From Comamonadaceae bacterium (GTDB lineage: Bacteria; Pseudomonadota; Gammaproteobacteria; Burkholderiales; Burkholderiaceae_C), in NCBI GenBank assembly GCA_947451385.1, contig CANFYZ010000001.1, positions 1 through 64,000 on the forward strand: DNA of 64,000 nt, given 5' to 3'. A program made the position numbers and the translations under genes. This document shows positions 9,234-19,337 of the stretch, piece by piece. Each line of letters opens with the position of its first letter. Position 1 is the first letter of the stretch. A model generated the notes under the pieces. That model was not told the origin of the DNA. It ran no database searches and was given only the letters and a program-made list of their open reading frames with translations.

Positions 9234-10592
9234 TCAGCTCCGGTTCAACAACGTGCCCACTTTGGGCCACTGGGCCACCTGCCACAGCGCCTCCACCGCG
9301 CGGCGCATGTCGGGCTCTGCAGCGCCGCCGCTGAAATCAGCCAAACGCATGGCTTTGTCGGTGATCTCTTGGCGGCTCAAGGTGTTGCCCGGATCGCCCT
9401 TGGGCTCGTCCACCCGGCCATGCAGTTCGCGGCCATCGGTGGTGATGACAGTGACCTTGCCGATCCAGCGCTGCGGGTAGGCCGTGTCCACCTCGGTGTC
9501 CAGCACCATGCGGATGCGGTCACGCAACTGCTGCGTGGTCTCGGACAAAAAGTGTTGGTCAAACTCCACCAAACCGGCATGGCCGTATTGCGCCACCAAG
9601 CCCAGCACCGTGCCCATGGAAAACTTGCTTTGGTGCACCGTGGTGGGCTGGACCACCGGCCCCAGCACGTCGATCGCGCCCTGGTGCACATGCGTGATCA
9701 CTTCGGCCAGATCGGCCACCTGCAAGCCATGGGTCTGCATCACCTGCAGCAGCGCATCGGCTGCCGGGTGGGTGTGGCGGCAACTGGCGTGGTACTTGAA
9801 GGAGGTTTCCACCGTGGCCCAGCGCGTGCCCAGGCCTTCGCTCAGTTTGGCGGGATTGGCGTCGGTGCTCATGCCCGCGGCCATGCCCTGCGGGCCTTCC
9901 AGAATTTCAGCCGCCCCGGTGAAGCCGTCTTGCGCCAAATAAGCCGCCATCAAACCGGCACCGGCGGCGTGCGCGGTGTGCAGCTGTTTGCTGTCGGCGG
10001 CGGTGCGCAAAAACTCCCACAAGCCCGCCGATTGCGTGCCCGCCGAGCCAAAAGCGTGCTGCATTTGCTGCGCATTCAAGCCCAGCAAATGGCCGACGGC
10101 GGCGGCCGCTGCCAAAGTTCCGGCGGTGCCGGTGGTGTGAAAAATCCGGTAATGCGAGCGGCCCAAAAACTCCCCCACCCGAATCCCCACCTCATAGCCC
10201 ACCACACAGGCGGTGAGCAGTTGCGCGCCGCTGGCCCCCAGGGCCTGGGCCACAGCCACAGCAGGGGGGAACACGACCGTGGCCGGATGAAACACCGAGC
10301 CGTTGTGCACATCGTCTTGCTCGGCCACATGCGAGGCCGCCGCGTTGGCCATGGCGGCCAGATAAGGTGAGTTGCGGGTGCCGTGGATGATCACTTCACT
10401 GGGTCCATCCGCCGGGCCCATGGCGTGGGCAAATCGCGTCAGGCTCTCGACCGCACGCGCGTTGCGGCCGGCCACGGCGGAGCCAAACCAGTCGACCAGC
10501 AAGTCTTCGATCTTGCGCAGCACCGGCTCGGGCAGGTCGTCGTAGCGCAGGGCGGCCGCAAAGGCGGCGAGTTGGGCGGTGTGGCTGGTCAT
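9234..10592 (-). CDS. MmgE/PrpD family protein
   Basis: MTSHTAQLAAFAAALRYDDLPEPVLRKIEDLLVDWFGSAVAGR...; PrpD-like start and length. Confidence 0.9.
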   Translation of the reverse strand: MTSHTAQLAAFAAALRYDDLPEPVLRKIEDLLVDWFGSAVAGRNARAVESLTRFAHAMGPADGPSEVIIHGTRNSPYLAAMANAAASHVAEQDDVHNGSVFHPATVVFPPAVAVAQALGASGAQLLTACVVGYEVGIRVGEFLGRSHYRIFHTTGTAGTLAAAAAVGHLLGLNAQQMQHAFGSAGTQSAGLWEFLRTAADSKQLHTAHAAGAGLMAAYLAQDGFTGAAEILEGPQGMAAGMSTDANPAKLSEGLGTRWATVETSFKYHASCRHTHPAADALLQVMQTHGLQVADLAEVITHVHQGAIDVLGPVVQPTTVHQSKFSMGTVLGLVAQYGHAGLVEFDQHFLSETTQQLRDRIRMVLDTEVDTAYPQRWIGKVTVITTDGRELHGRVDEPKGDPGNTLSRQEITDKAMRLADFSGGAAEPDMRRAVEALWQVAQWPKVGTLLNRS

Positions 10593-10609
10593 GCGGATTC
10601 CTTCGGTAT

Positions 10610-11800
10610 TCAAATGGCTTGGCTCGTGCGCAGGGCTTGCACGGCAGCGGCGTCCAAACCGAGTTCTTGCAAGATCGTCTCGGTATGCTGCCCCACGCTG
10701 GGCACCGCGTCCATGCGGTAGTCGTAGCGGTTATTGCGACCCGGCGGCAACAGGGCGGGAATGTCGCCAGCCGGCGAGGCCACCGTGTGCCAGCGCTGGC
10801 GCGCTTGCAACTGCGGGTGGGCCCAGACCCCGGCCATGTCGTTCATGCGGGCGTTGGCGATCTGCACCTGGTCCAAGCGGGCTTCCACCTCGGCGGTGCT
10901 GAGCTGCGCGAACACGTGCAGGATCAGCGCCTTGAGTTCGGCGCGGTGTTCGTTGCGCAAGGCGTTGGTGTGAAAACGTGCATCGCTGGCCAGGGCGGCA
11001 TCGCCCAACACGCCTTCGCAAAAGGCTTTCCATTCGCGCTCGTTTTGCAGGCCCAGCATGACCGTGCCGCCATCGCCCGCCGCAAACGGGCCATAGGGGT
11101 AGATGCTGGCGTGCGAGGCGGCGCTGCGCGGTGGCGGCGCGGCGCCCTCGAACGCGTAGTAAAGCGGGTAGCCCATCCATTCGCCCAAGGCTTCGAGCAT
11201 GGACACATCGATGTGACTGCCCTGCCCTGTCTTGCCGCGCAGCAGCAGCGCCGACAGGATGTTGGTGTAAGCGTACATGCCCGCCGCGATGTCGGCCATG
11301 GAGTTGCCCGCCTTGGAAGGCTCATCGGGCGTGCCGGTGATCGACAACAAACCCGCTTCGCTCTGGATCAACAGGTCGTAGGCTTTCTTGTCGCGGTAAG
11401 GCCCGTCTTCGCCATAGCCCGAGATGTCACACACAATCAGCTTCGGGTGCTGGGGGCTGAGCGCGTCAAACGACAAGCCCATGCGCGCCGCCGCACCGGG
11501 GGCCAGGTTTTGCACCAGCACATCGGCCTGGCCGAGCAGTTGGTGCAACACCGCCATGGCGTCGGGGTGCTTCAAGTCCAGGGTCAGGCTTTCTTTGGAG
11601 CGGTTGGTCCAGACAAAGTGCGAAGCCTGTCCGCGCACACGGGTGTCGTAGGCACGGGCAAAATCACCAGCGCCGGGGCGCTCGATCTTGATGACCCGCG
11701 CGCCCAGGTCGGCCAGTTGCCGGGTACAAAACGGCGCGGCAATCGCGTGCTCCAAAGAAATGACGGTGATGCCGTCCAGCGGTCGGGTCATGGTGCCCAC
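10610..11800 (-). CDS. CaiB/BaiF CoA-transferase family protein
   Basis: LDGITVISLEHAIAAPFCTRQLADLGARVIKIERPGAGDFARAYD. Confidence 0.93.
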   Translation of the reverse strand: MGTMTRPLDGITVISLEHAIAAPFCTRQLADLGARVIKIERPGAGDFARAYDTRVRGQASHFVWTNRSKESLTLDLKHPDAMAVLHQLLGQADVLVQNLAPGAAARMGLSFDALSPQHPKLIVCDISGYGEDGPYRDKKAYDLLIQSEAGLLSITGTPDEPSKAGNSMADIAAGMYAYTNILSALLLRGKTGQGSHIDVSMLEALGEWMGYPLYYAFEGAAPPPRSAASHASIYPYGPFAAGDGGTVMLGLQNEREWKAFCEGVLGDAALASDARFHTNALRNEHRAELKALILHVFAQLSTAEVEARLDQVQIANARMNDMAGVWAHPQLQARQRWHTVASPAGDIPALLPPGRNNRYDYRMDAVPSVGQHTETILQELGLDAAAVQALRTSQAI

Positions 11801-11801
11801 C

Positions 11802-12968
11802 TTAAAACGAGCGCGGCAGCCCGAGGATGTGCTCGGCCACGTAACTGAAGATCATGTTGGTGGAGACCGGGGCCACCTGGTACAAACGCGTCTCACGGAA
11901 CTTGCGCTCCACATCGTATTCACAGGCAAAACCGAAGCCGCCGTGGGTTTGCAGGCAGACATTGGCCGCCTCCCAACTGGCTTTGGCGGCCAGGTACTTG
12001 GCCATGTTCGCTTCAGCACCCGCGTTTTGGTGCGCATCGATTTTTTCGCAGGCCTTCCAGCGCATCAGGTTGGCGGCTTCGAGCTCAATGAAGGCATCGG
12101 CAATCGGGAACTGCACGCCCTGGTTTTGCCCAATCGGGCGGCCAAAGACAATGCGCTCGTTGGCGTATTTGCGGGCACGGTCGATGAACCAATAACCGTC
12201 GCCAATGCACTCGGCCGCGATCAGGGTGCGCTCGGCGTTCAGGCCGTCCAGCAGGGTCTTGAAGCCCAGGCCCTCTTCGCCCAGCAGCGCGTCTTCGGGA
12301 ATTTCCAGGTTGTCAAAAAACAGCTCATTCGTCTCGTGGTTGACCATGTTCAGAATCGGCCGCACGGTCAGGCCGTTGCCAATCGCTTGCTTCAAATCGA
12401 TCAAAAAGCACGACAGGCCCTCGGAGCGTTTCTTGACCTGATCGGCCGGTGTGGTGCGCGCCAACAAAATCATCAAATCGCTGTGCTGGATGCGCGAGAT
12501 CCAGACCTTTTGCCCGTTGATGACCCAGCGCCCGTCTTTCTTCACCGCGGTGGTTTTCAGCTTGGTGGTGTCCGATCCGGTGGTCGGTTCGGTCACGCCC
12601 ATGGACTGGATGCGCAACTCGCCAGTGGCGATCTTGGGCAACAGCGTTTGCTTTTGCGCATCGGAGCCGCTGCGCACGATGGAATTCATCACGTACATCT
12701 GGCCGTGACAGGCGCCCGAGTTGCCGCCCGAGCGATTGATCTCTTCCATGATGACCGAGGCCTCGGCCATGGACAGGCCCGAGCCGCCGTACTCTTGCGG
12801 AATCAGCGCGGCCATCCAACCCGCCTGGGTCAGGGCTTGGACAAACTCTTCGGGGTAGGCCCGCTTTTCGTCCACCTTGCGGTGGTATTCGTCTGGGAAC
12901 TGGGCGCACAGGGCGCGCACCGCGTCGCGGATGTCGGCATAAGCATCGTGGTAGGTGGACATGGTCAA
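11802..12968 (-). CDS. Acyl-CoA dehydrogenase
   Basis: LIPQEYGGSGLSMAEASVIMEEINRSGG...MGVTEPTTGSDTTKLKTTA...QTHGGFGFACEYDVERKFRE. Confidence 0.92.
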   Translation of the reverse strand: MTMSTYHDAYADIRDAVRALCAQFPDEYHRKVDEKRAYPEEFVQALTQAGWMAALIPQEYGGSGLSMAEASVIMEEINRSGGNSGACHGQMYVMNSIVRSGSDAQKQTLLPKIATGELRIQSMGVTEPTTGSDTTKLKTTAVKKDGRWVINGQKVWISRIQHSDLMILLARTTPADQVKKRSEGLSCFLIDLKQAIGNGLTVRPILNMVNHETNELFFDNLEIPEDALLGEEGLGFKTLLDGLNAERTLIAAECIGDGYWFIDRARKYANERIVFGRPIGQNQGVQFPIADAFIELEAANLMRWKACEKIDAHQNAGAEANMAKYLAAKASWEAANVCLQTHGGFGFACEYDVERKFRETRLYQVAPVSTNMIFSYVAEHILGLPRSF

Positions 12969-12994
12969 AACTGTTTTCAGGCCAAAAAAGGGTT

Positions 12995-14512
12995 TTATGC
13001 GGAGGTGAATTGCGCCAACAATTCGCGTTTCAAAATTTTGCCACTCAAAGTCATCGGCATGTCTGGCACCACATGCATCACCGAGGGGCGTTTGTAGGGG
13101 GCCAATTGCGCGTGAGCATGGGCTTGCAAGGCGTTCAGGTCGATGTGTGCGCCGGCTTGCGGCTCGATGAAAGCGTAGATATCTTCATTGCCGTCGGCCA
13201 GGGTGCGGCCGATCACGGCGGCGTTTTTCACCCCGGCAAAGCGCAGCAACACCGCCTCGACCTCACCCGGGTAGACGTTGAAGCCAGAGCGGATGATCAT
13301 TTCTTTCAAGCGCCCCACCACATGCAAAGCACCGTCTTCGCTTTGCCGCCCCAAGTCGCCGCTGGCGTACCACCCCCCGGGCTGGATCACCTGGGCGGTG
13401 ATTTCCTCGTCGCGAAAGTAACCCGGCATCAGGCCCAGGCCGCGCATCCAAATCTCGCCGGTCTCGCCGCGGGGCACATCCTGGCCGTCTGGGCCCATGA
13501 TGCGCAGCTCGGCGCCTTCCACCAAATACCCCGCACTGGTGTCGTCACGCCATTCACCCCGGCGGCACAGCGTCAGGGCGCCGGCGTATTCGGACAGGCC
13601 ATAGCCATGGTGCAGCGGCTGGCCAAAGCGCGCCTCGATGGCTCGCTTCAAACTCAGGTCCAAAGGTGCGGCACCGGTGTAGACATAACGCAGATCGGGC
13701 GCCACCGGATGGGCGATGCCTTGGCTGTCCAGCCAGGCCAGCAAGCGGGTGAACATGGCCGGCGGGCCTTGCAACTGCGTCAAGCCTTGGTGCGCCAAGG
13801 TGTCAAAAACATCGGCCGGGTCAAACTGACTGCGCATCACCAAGCCGGCACCGGCGTGCAACGAAGCCATCAATACGGTGCCCAGGCCAAAGATGTGCGT
13901 CATCGGCAAATAGGCATAGGAGCGGTCCGCCGTGCTCAGCGCGCGCGACTGCGCCGACACCTTGGCAAACTGCAGCAAGCCCGCATGGGTGAGCATGACC
14001 CCCTTGGGCTGCCCGGTGGTGCCTGAGGTGAAAATGATCGCCGCCACGGCCTCGCCCAAGGGTCCCTCTTGCACCGTCGCCGCAGTGGACACCGCGCCGC
14101 GCAAGAGACCGGGCAAGACACTGGCCCGCGTCGGTTGCAACGCCGCATGGGCGCGCGCCGCCGCCGAAATGCCCGTGGTGAAGTACACCACCCGCGCATC
14201 GGCCTTGCGCACAAAACCATCGATTTCGGCCGCCGTCATGCGCGCATTCACGCCGCAGGCCCAGGCCCCGACGCGGCTGCAAGCCAGCACCAAGGCCACA
14301 TGCTCGGTGCAGTTTTCGGCCGCCACCAAGACCCGATCGCCGCCGCGCACGCCGTCTGCGCGCATCTCGTCGGCCAACTGGTCCACCATCTGCGCCAACG
14401 CGGCCAAAGTCACCGTGCCATCGGGCAGCCACAAAAAGACTTGTTGAGGGGCCTGCGCAACCCGCTGGTCAAACAGCTCGTGGATGCGTTTCATAGGGGG
14501 CGGCACAGCCAT
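12995..14512 (-). CDS. AMP-dependent acyl-CoA synthetase/ligase
   Basis: AIIFTSGTTGQPKGVMLTHAGLL; YASGDLGRQSEDGALHVVGRLKEMIIRSGFNVYPGEVEAVL. Confidence 0.93.
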   Translation of the reverse strand: MAVPPPMKRIHELFDQRVAQAPQQVFLWLPDGTVTLAALAQMVDQLADEMRADGVRGGDRVLVAAENCTEHVALVLACSRVGAWACGVNARMTAAEIDGFVRKADARVVYFTTGISAAARAHAALQPTRASVLPGLLRGAVSTAATVQEGPLGEAVAAIIFTSGTTGQPKGVMLTHAGLLQFAKVSAQSRALSTADRSYAYLPMTHIFGLGTVLMASLHAGAGLVMRSQFDPADVFDTLAHQGLTQLQGPPAMFTRLLAWLDSQGIAHPVAPDLRYVYTGAAPLDLSLKRAIEARFGQPLHHGYGLSEYAGALTLCRRGEWRDDTSAGYLVEGAELRIMGPDGQDVPRGETGEIWMRGLGLMPGYFRDEEITAQVIQPGGWYASGDLGRQSEDGALHVVGRLKEMIIRSGFNVYPGEVEAVLLRFAGVKNAAVIGRTLADGNEDIYAFIEPQAGAHIDLNALQAHAHAQLAPYKRPSVMHVVPDMPMTLSGKILKRELLAQFTSA

Positions 14513-14521
14513 GTCAAAGCT

Positions 14522-15505
14522 TCATTCAAACGTCATGCCCTTGGTCACTTCGGCCCACAACGCATGCTCACGCCGCATGCGCTCGGTCAGGTCACTGACC
14601 TTGGTGTTCCAAATCACGTAGCCCTGGTCCACCCAACGCTTGCGCAGCTCGGGGTCTTGCAAGGCGCGTGTGGTGGCCGCTGCGATTTTCTGGCTCTGGT
14701 CAGGGCTCATGCCCAGGGGGCCATACAGGCCATACCAGCCGCCCACGTCGTAGTCGCGCACGCCCAACTCGGTCATGCTGGGCAATTGGGGCAAGGCCGG
14801 GTTGCGCTCTTTGGAGGTGACCGCCAGGGGCCGCACCTTACCGCCATCGATATAGGACTTGGCTCCGCCCACGATGTCAAACATCATTTGAATTTGCCCT
14901 CCCATCACATCGGTCATCGCCGGTGCGTTGCCCTTGTAGGGCACATGGGTCATGCTGATGCCCGCGCGGCGCGCAAACAACTCGCCACTCAAATGGTTCG
15001 ATGCGCCCATGCCGGCCGAGCCATACGCCAATTGGCCAGGATTGGCTTTGGCAAACGCCACCAGCTCGGGCAAGGTTTTGAACGGCTGGTTCTGGTTGAT
15101 CACCAGCACATTGGCGTAACTCAAGATCGGTGCCAAAGGGGCCAGGTCTTTCAGCGGGTCAAAGGTCATGGCTTTCAGCACATGCGGGCTGATGGTCATG
15201 GTCGGGCTGGCGGCGAAAAAAATCTCGCCACTGTTGGGGGCCGACTTGACCACGGTTTGTCCAGCCACCGCACCGCCCGCGCCGACGCGGTTTTCGACGA
15301 TCACGGGCTGGCCCAACTCGCGGCTGAAAACCGGGGCAAATACGCGCGCCGCGGCGTCTACCGGTCCCCCGGCGGCATAGCCGACGATCAACTTCACGTT
15401 GGGGGCCGGGCTTTGTGCCTGTGCGCTGCCCAGCAGCGCGGCGCAGGCCGCAACCCACCACCCGCGGCGGTTGAGGCTGAAAGTAGACAGAGAAAAAGAC
15501 GTCAT
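14522..15505 (-). CDS. Bug family TTT substrate-binding protein
   Basis: PNVKLIVGYAAGGPVDAAARVFAPVFSRELGQPVIVENRVGAGGAVAG. Confidence 0.9.
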   Translation of the reverse strand: MTSFSLSTFSLNRRGWWVAACAALLGSAQAQSPAPNVKLIVGYAAGGPVDAAARVFAPVFSRELGQPVIVENRVGAGGAVAGQTVVKSAPNSGEIFFAASPTMTISPHVLKAMTFDPLKDLAPLAPILSYANVLVINQNQPFKTLPELVAFAKANPGQLAYGSAGMGASNHLSGELFARRAGISMTHVPYKGNAPAMTDVMGGQIQMMFDIVGGAKSYIDGGKVRPLAVTSKERNPALPQLPSMTELGVRDYDVGGWYGLYGPLGMSPDQSQKIAAATTRALQDPELRKRWVDQGYVIWNTKVSDLTERMRREHALWAEVTKGMTFE

Positions 15506-15571
15506 GCGCGGTCTCCTGAGAGGTTGAGGTGGGGTGGGCGCGGTGGGCGCGTAGGCGCGGTAGGCGCGTTT

Positions 15572-16543
15572 TCAGTTCAATGTGATTTTGGCATCACGCA
15601 CGATGCGCGCGTAAATCTCGGCGTCCGACTTGATGACCTTGGCAAAGGCATCTTGCGACTCGCCGCCGGGCACCAGGCCCATGGCCTCGATCTTTTCTCG
15701 CACATCTGGCAATTTCAAAATGCGCTGCACTTCGCTGGAATATTTTTCCACCACCGCTTTGGGCGTGCCCACGGGCAAGAACATGCCAAACCAACCCAGC
15801 GGCTCAAACGAATGCAGGCCTTGTTCTTTTAAGGTTGGCAATTGCGGCAGCCACGACAGGCGCTCGCTGCCGGTCACGCCCAGCAGCTTGAACTTGGGAA
15901 AGTGTTGGCGCGAAGAGCCGGCGTCCAAAAACGCGCTGGTCAACTGCCCGCCCAGCATGGCGGTGACCAAGGGTGCAGCGCCTTGGTAAGGCACATGCAG
16001 CATGTCCATGCCGGTTTGCAGGTTCAGCAACTCACCTTGCAAATGGGCCGAGGTGCCCGGGCCATAGGTGCCAAAGCTGTACTTGCCCGGATTGGCCTTG
16101 ACCAATTTGACCCACTCGGCCAAATTGTTCACCGGCAGGCTGGCATTGACTGCAAACACACTGGGGCTGATGGCCACGCGGCTCAGGGGAGCAAAGTCTT
16201 TGATCGGGTCGTAGGGCAGCTTCATCAAGGTGATTTGCTGCAGCAAGGCAACGATGGTGAACAAAGCGGTGTAGCCGTCGGCCGGGCCCTTGGCCACCTG
16301 GTTGGCTCCGATGGTGCCGCCCGCGCCGGGTTTGTTTTCCACCACCACGGTTTGCTGCCAGCTGTCTTGCATCTTTTGCGCCATCATGCGGGCCAAGGCA
16401 TCGGTCGCGCCCCCGGCCGGGTAAGGCACGATCAATTTGATCGGCTGGCTGGGGAACGCGGTTTGCGCCAGGGCGGTGCCGCTGGCCACACCGGTCAAAC
16501 TGCCCAAAGCGGCCAAAGCCGTGCGGCGGGTGATTTTGCCCAT
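15572..16543 (-). CDS. Bug family TTT substrate-binding protein
   Basis: FPSQPIKLIVPYPAGGATDALARMMAQKMQDSWQQTVVVENKPGAGGTIG. Confidence 0.92.
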   Translation of the reverse strand: MGKITRRTALAALGSLTGVASGTALAQTAFPSQPIKLIVPYPAGGATDALARMMAQKMQDSWQQTVVVENKPGAGGTIGANQVAKGPADGYTALFTIVALLQQITLMKLPYDPIKDFAPLSRVAISPSVFAVNASLPVNNLAEWVKLVKANPGKYSFGTYGPGTSAHLQGELLNLQTGMDMLHVPYQGAAPLVTAMLGGQLTSAFLDAGSSRQHFPKFKLLGVTGSERLSWLPQLPTLKEQGLHSFEPLGWFGMFLPVGTPKAVVEKYSSEVQRILKLPDVREKIEAMGLVPGGESQDAFAKVIKSDAEIYARIVRDAKITLN

Positions 16544-16578
16544 GCTGTCTCCTTGCTTTTAAATTTGAACCCCGCCGC

Positions 16579-17739
16579 TCACATCGATGCGCGGGCTTCG
16601 CGCATCATGTTGCGGCCAATGATGAGTTGCTGAATCTGCGTCGTACCTTCGTACAACCTGAACAGGCGCACATCGCGGTAAAAACGTTCAATGCCATAGT
16701 CGGCCAGATAGCCTGCGCCACCCAAGATCTGCACCGCCCGGTCGGCCACGCGGCCACACATCTCCGAGGCGTACATTTTGCAGCACGAGGCTTCGGTGGA
16801 CACTGTTCGGCCTTGGTCGCGCTTTTGCGCCGCGTCAATCACCATGCACTCGGCCGCATACAACTCGGCTTTGCTGTCGGCCAACAAGGCCTGCACCAGC
16901 TGAAAGTCGCCAATCGACTGGCCAAACTGCTGCCGCTCCACCGCGTAGCGCAAGGCATCGTCCAAGATGCGCTGGGCCACACCCACGCACACCGCGGCCA
17001 CGTGGATACGGCCTTTCTCCAGCACTTTCATGGCGGTCTTGAAGCCCTGCCCCTCTTTGCCGCCGATCAAATTGGCGGCAGGCACCCGCACGTTGTCAAA
17101 CATCACATCGCAGGTGTGCGCGCCTTTTTGGCCCATTTTTTTGTCTATCTTGCCCAGGCTGATGCCCGGCGACTTGGCGTCCACAATGAAAGCGGACACG
17201 CCCGATGCGCCCTTGTCTTGCGGGTTGGTGCGCGCCATCAAGGTGAAGATGGTCGAATGCGGCGCGTTGGTGATGTAGCGCTTGCTGCCGTTCACCACAT
17301 AGTGATCACCGTCCAAGATCGCGGTGGTGCGCAACGAGGCCGCGTCCGACCCTGCATCGGGCTCGGTCAGCGCAAAAGAGGCCATCAACTCGCCGGTGGC
17401 CAGCTTGGGCAGGTAATGATCTTTTTGCGCTTGCGTGCCGTCCATCAAAATGCCTTGCGAGCCAATGCCGACGGTGGTTCCGATCACCGAGCGGAAGGCG
17501 GGCGAGGTTTTGCACAGCTCAAACAGCAAGCGCGACTCCTCCTCCATCGTCAACTCCAAGCCGCCATACGACTCAGGAATGGTCAGGCCAAACAGGCCCA
17601 TCTCGCGCATTTCTTGCACGATGGCGGGTGGAATCTCGTCGGTCTCAGCGACCTCGTTTTCGGCCGGCACCAGGCGCTCGCGCACAAAGCGGCGCACCGA
17701 GTCGAGCAAGGCTTCAAAGGTTTCAGGATCTCGGATCAT
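16579..17739 (-). CDS. Acyl-CoA dehydrogenase
   Basis: FALTEPDAGSDAASLRTTA...ILGGAGYLADYGIERFYRDVRLFRLYEGTTQIQQLIIGRNMM. Confidence 0.94.
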   Translation of the reverse strand: MIRDPETFEALLDSVRRFVRERLVPAENEVAETDEIPPAIVQEMREMGLFGLTIPESYGGLELTMEEESRLLFELCKTSPAFRSVIGTTVGIGSQGILMDGTQAQKDHYLPKLATGELMASFALTEPDAGSDAASLRTTAILDGDHYVVNGSKRYITNAPHSTIFTLMARTNPQDKGASGVSAFIVDAKSPGISLGKIDKKMGQKGAHTCDVMFDNVRVPAANLIGGKEGQGFKTAMKVLEKGRIHVAAVCVGVAQRILDDALRYAVERQQFGQSIGDFQLVQALLADSKAELYAAECMVIDAAQKRDQGRTVSTEASCCKMYASEMCGRVADRAVQILGGAGYLADYGIERFYRDVRLFRLYEGTTQIQQLIIGRNMMREARASM

Positions 17740-17745
17740 GGCAAC

Positions 17746-18918
17746 TCACAAAGTGGCCGCTGTGCCCAGCACGGCGGTGGACTGACTCGACAAGGTGCCG
17801 CCATTGCCATGGGCCAAGGCGGTTTGGGCCCCGGCCACTTGGCGCGCGCCGCACTCGCCGCGCAACTGTCGCACGGCTTCGATCAAGGTGAAGATGCCGT
17901 ACATGCCAGGATGCACGCACGACAGGCCGCCGCCGTTGGTGTTGACTGGCAAGCGCCCACCGGGGGCGATGGCACCGTCCCGCACAAAGGCCCCGGCCTC
18001 GCCCTTGGCGCAAAAGCCCAGGTCTTCCAAGAACAGCAAGGTATTGATGGTGAAGGCGTCGTACAGCTGCACCACGTCCATGTCTTTGGCGCTCAGGCCC
18101 GCCATGGCGTAGGCCTCACGGCCCGACTGGCTGGCGGCGGTGACGGTCAAGTCGGGCATGGCCGAAATCTGCCGGTGCCAGACCGCCGTGGCATTGCCCA
18201 GCACATAGACCGGTGGCCGGGGCAGGTCTTTGGCGCGCTCGGCACGCACCATGACATAGGCCCCGCCGCCGTCGGTGACCAGGCAGCAGTCGCGCACCGA
18301 CAAGGGGTCGCTCACCATGCGAGCGGCCAGCACCTCGTCAATCGTCAAGGGGTCGCGCATGAACGCTTCGGGGTTGAGCTGCGCCCAGCGGCGCGCCGCC
18401 ACCGCCACCTCGGCCAAATCGCGCCGGGTGGTGCCGTATTGGTGCATGTGGCGCGACGCGGCCAGCGCATAGGCGCTGGGCGGGTTGAAGGGCTCGTAAG
18501 GGGTTTCGTAAGGCTGAGGGTCCATCCAGCGCCGCGCCTGAGCAATCTCGCGCCGCCCAAACGTGGCCGTTCGTTGCGTGCTGCCGTAGCACACCAACAC
18601 CGCATTGCACTGACCCGATTGCAGCGCGTGCATGGCCGGCAACAAGTGCGCGATGAAGCTGGAGCCACCGACCATGGTGCCGTCAACGAAGCGGGGGTTC
18701 AGGCCCAGGTACTCGACCACCGGCATGGGCCACATGGTCGAGCCGACGCTGGCGGTGCACAGCCCGTCAATGTCGCTCATCTTCAGGCCCGCATCGGCCA
18801 CCGCCGCGTGGGCTGAACGGGCCAACAGTTCCATTTCAGAAAAGCCATGGGCTTCACCACAACCAAAAGTGGCGACACCAACGATCGCCGCGCTGCCGCG
18901 CAAAGAAGAAGTGCTCAT
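17746..18918 (-). CDS. Thiolase-fold, Ltp-like protein lacking the canonical catalytic cysteines
   Basis: Thiolase-like length and VQLYDAFTINTLLFLEDLGFC; GGSSF at the usual nucleophile Cys region; NGGTLSSQS at the C-terminal CxGGG region. Confidence 0.85.
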   Translation of the reverse strand: MSTSSLRGSAAIVGVATFGCGEAHGFSEMELLARSAHAAVADAGLKMSDIDGLCTASVGSTMWPMPVVEYLGLNPRFVDGTMVGGSSFIAHLLPAMHALQSGQCNAVLVCYGSTQRTATFGRREIAQARRWMDPQPYETPYEPFNPPSAYALAASRHMHQYGTTRRDLAEVAVAARRWAQLNPEAFMRDPLTIDEVLAARMVSDPLSVRDCCLVTDGGGAYVMVRAERAKDLPRPPVYVLGNATAVWHRQISAMPDLTVTAASQSGREAYAMAGLSAKDMDVVQLYDAFTINTLLFLEDLGFCAKGEAGAFVRDGAIAPGGRLPVNTNGGGLSCVHPGMYGIFTLIEAVRQLRGECGARQVAGAQTALAHGNGGTLSSQSTAVLGTAATL

Positions 18919-19313
18919 GCGCTGGCTCCATTCAAAGCGGTGAACATCACCACACCCCGACCGTCAGTCTGTACCACATGGGCTTTGACGCGCTGCGCAA
19001 TGTGCACCGCGTCCGGGGCCACATCGGTGACGCGGCTCATCAGGCGCGGGCCTTCGTCCAGATCAATCAGGCTGACGTTGTAGTCGCCGCCTTCGGCCGC
19101 TTTGCGCCGCACCGTGGTCACGGCGTAGACCGTGCCCCAACCGCTGGGCGTGACAAAGGCGACCTGGTCGCTGCCGCAATGCGGACAGATGGCGCGCGGG
19201 AAATAAATGTGCTTCTGGCAGTCCTGGCACTGCTGAATCTGGAACTGGCCTTGGTCGAGCAAGGCCTGGTGCTGCGCCAGGGTGCCTGCGGGCGTGGGGG
19301 TGGGTGAACTCAT
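18915..19313 (-). CDS. Zn-ribbon/OB-fold DUF35-type protein, partner of thiolase-like protein
   Basis: FQIQQCQDCQKHIYFPRAICPHCGSDQVAFVTPSGWGTVYAVTTV; 4-nt overlap with 17746..18918. Confidence 0.9.
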   Translation of the reverse strand: MSSPTPTPAGTLAQHQALLDQGQFQIQQCQDCQKHIYFPRAICPHCGSDQVAFVTPSGWGTVYAVTTVRRKAAEGGDYNVSLIDLDEGPRLMSRVTDVAPDAVHIAQRVKAHVVQTDGRGVVMFTALNGASA

Positions 19314-19337
19314 GGGTGGTTTCCTAAGTAGGCAGAC

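Noticed and set aside
14069-15832. 587-aa plus-strand ORF
   Set aside because: Antisense shadow of ligase and Bug genes; no domain pattern.
16627-18816. 729-aa plus-strand ORF
   Set aside because: Lies antisense to well-supported acyl-CoA dehydrogenase and thiolase genes. Composition (His/Gln/Arg-rich) is typical of high-GC antisense shadow ORFs.
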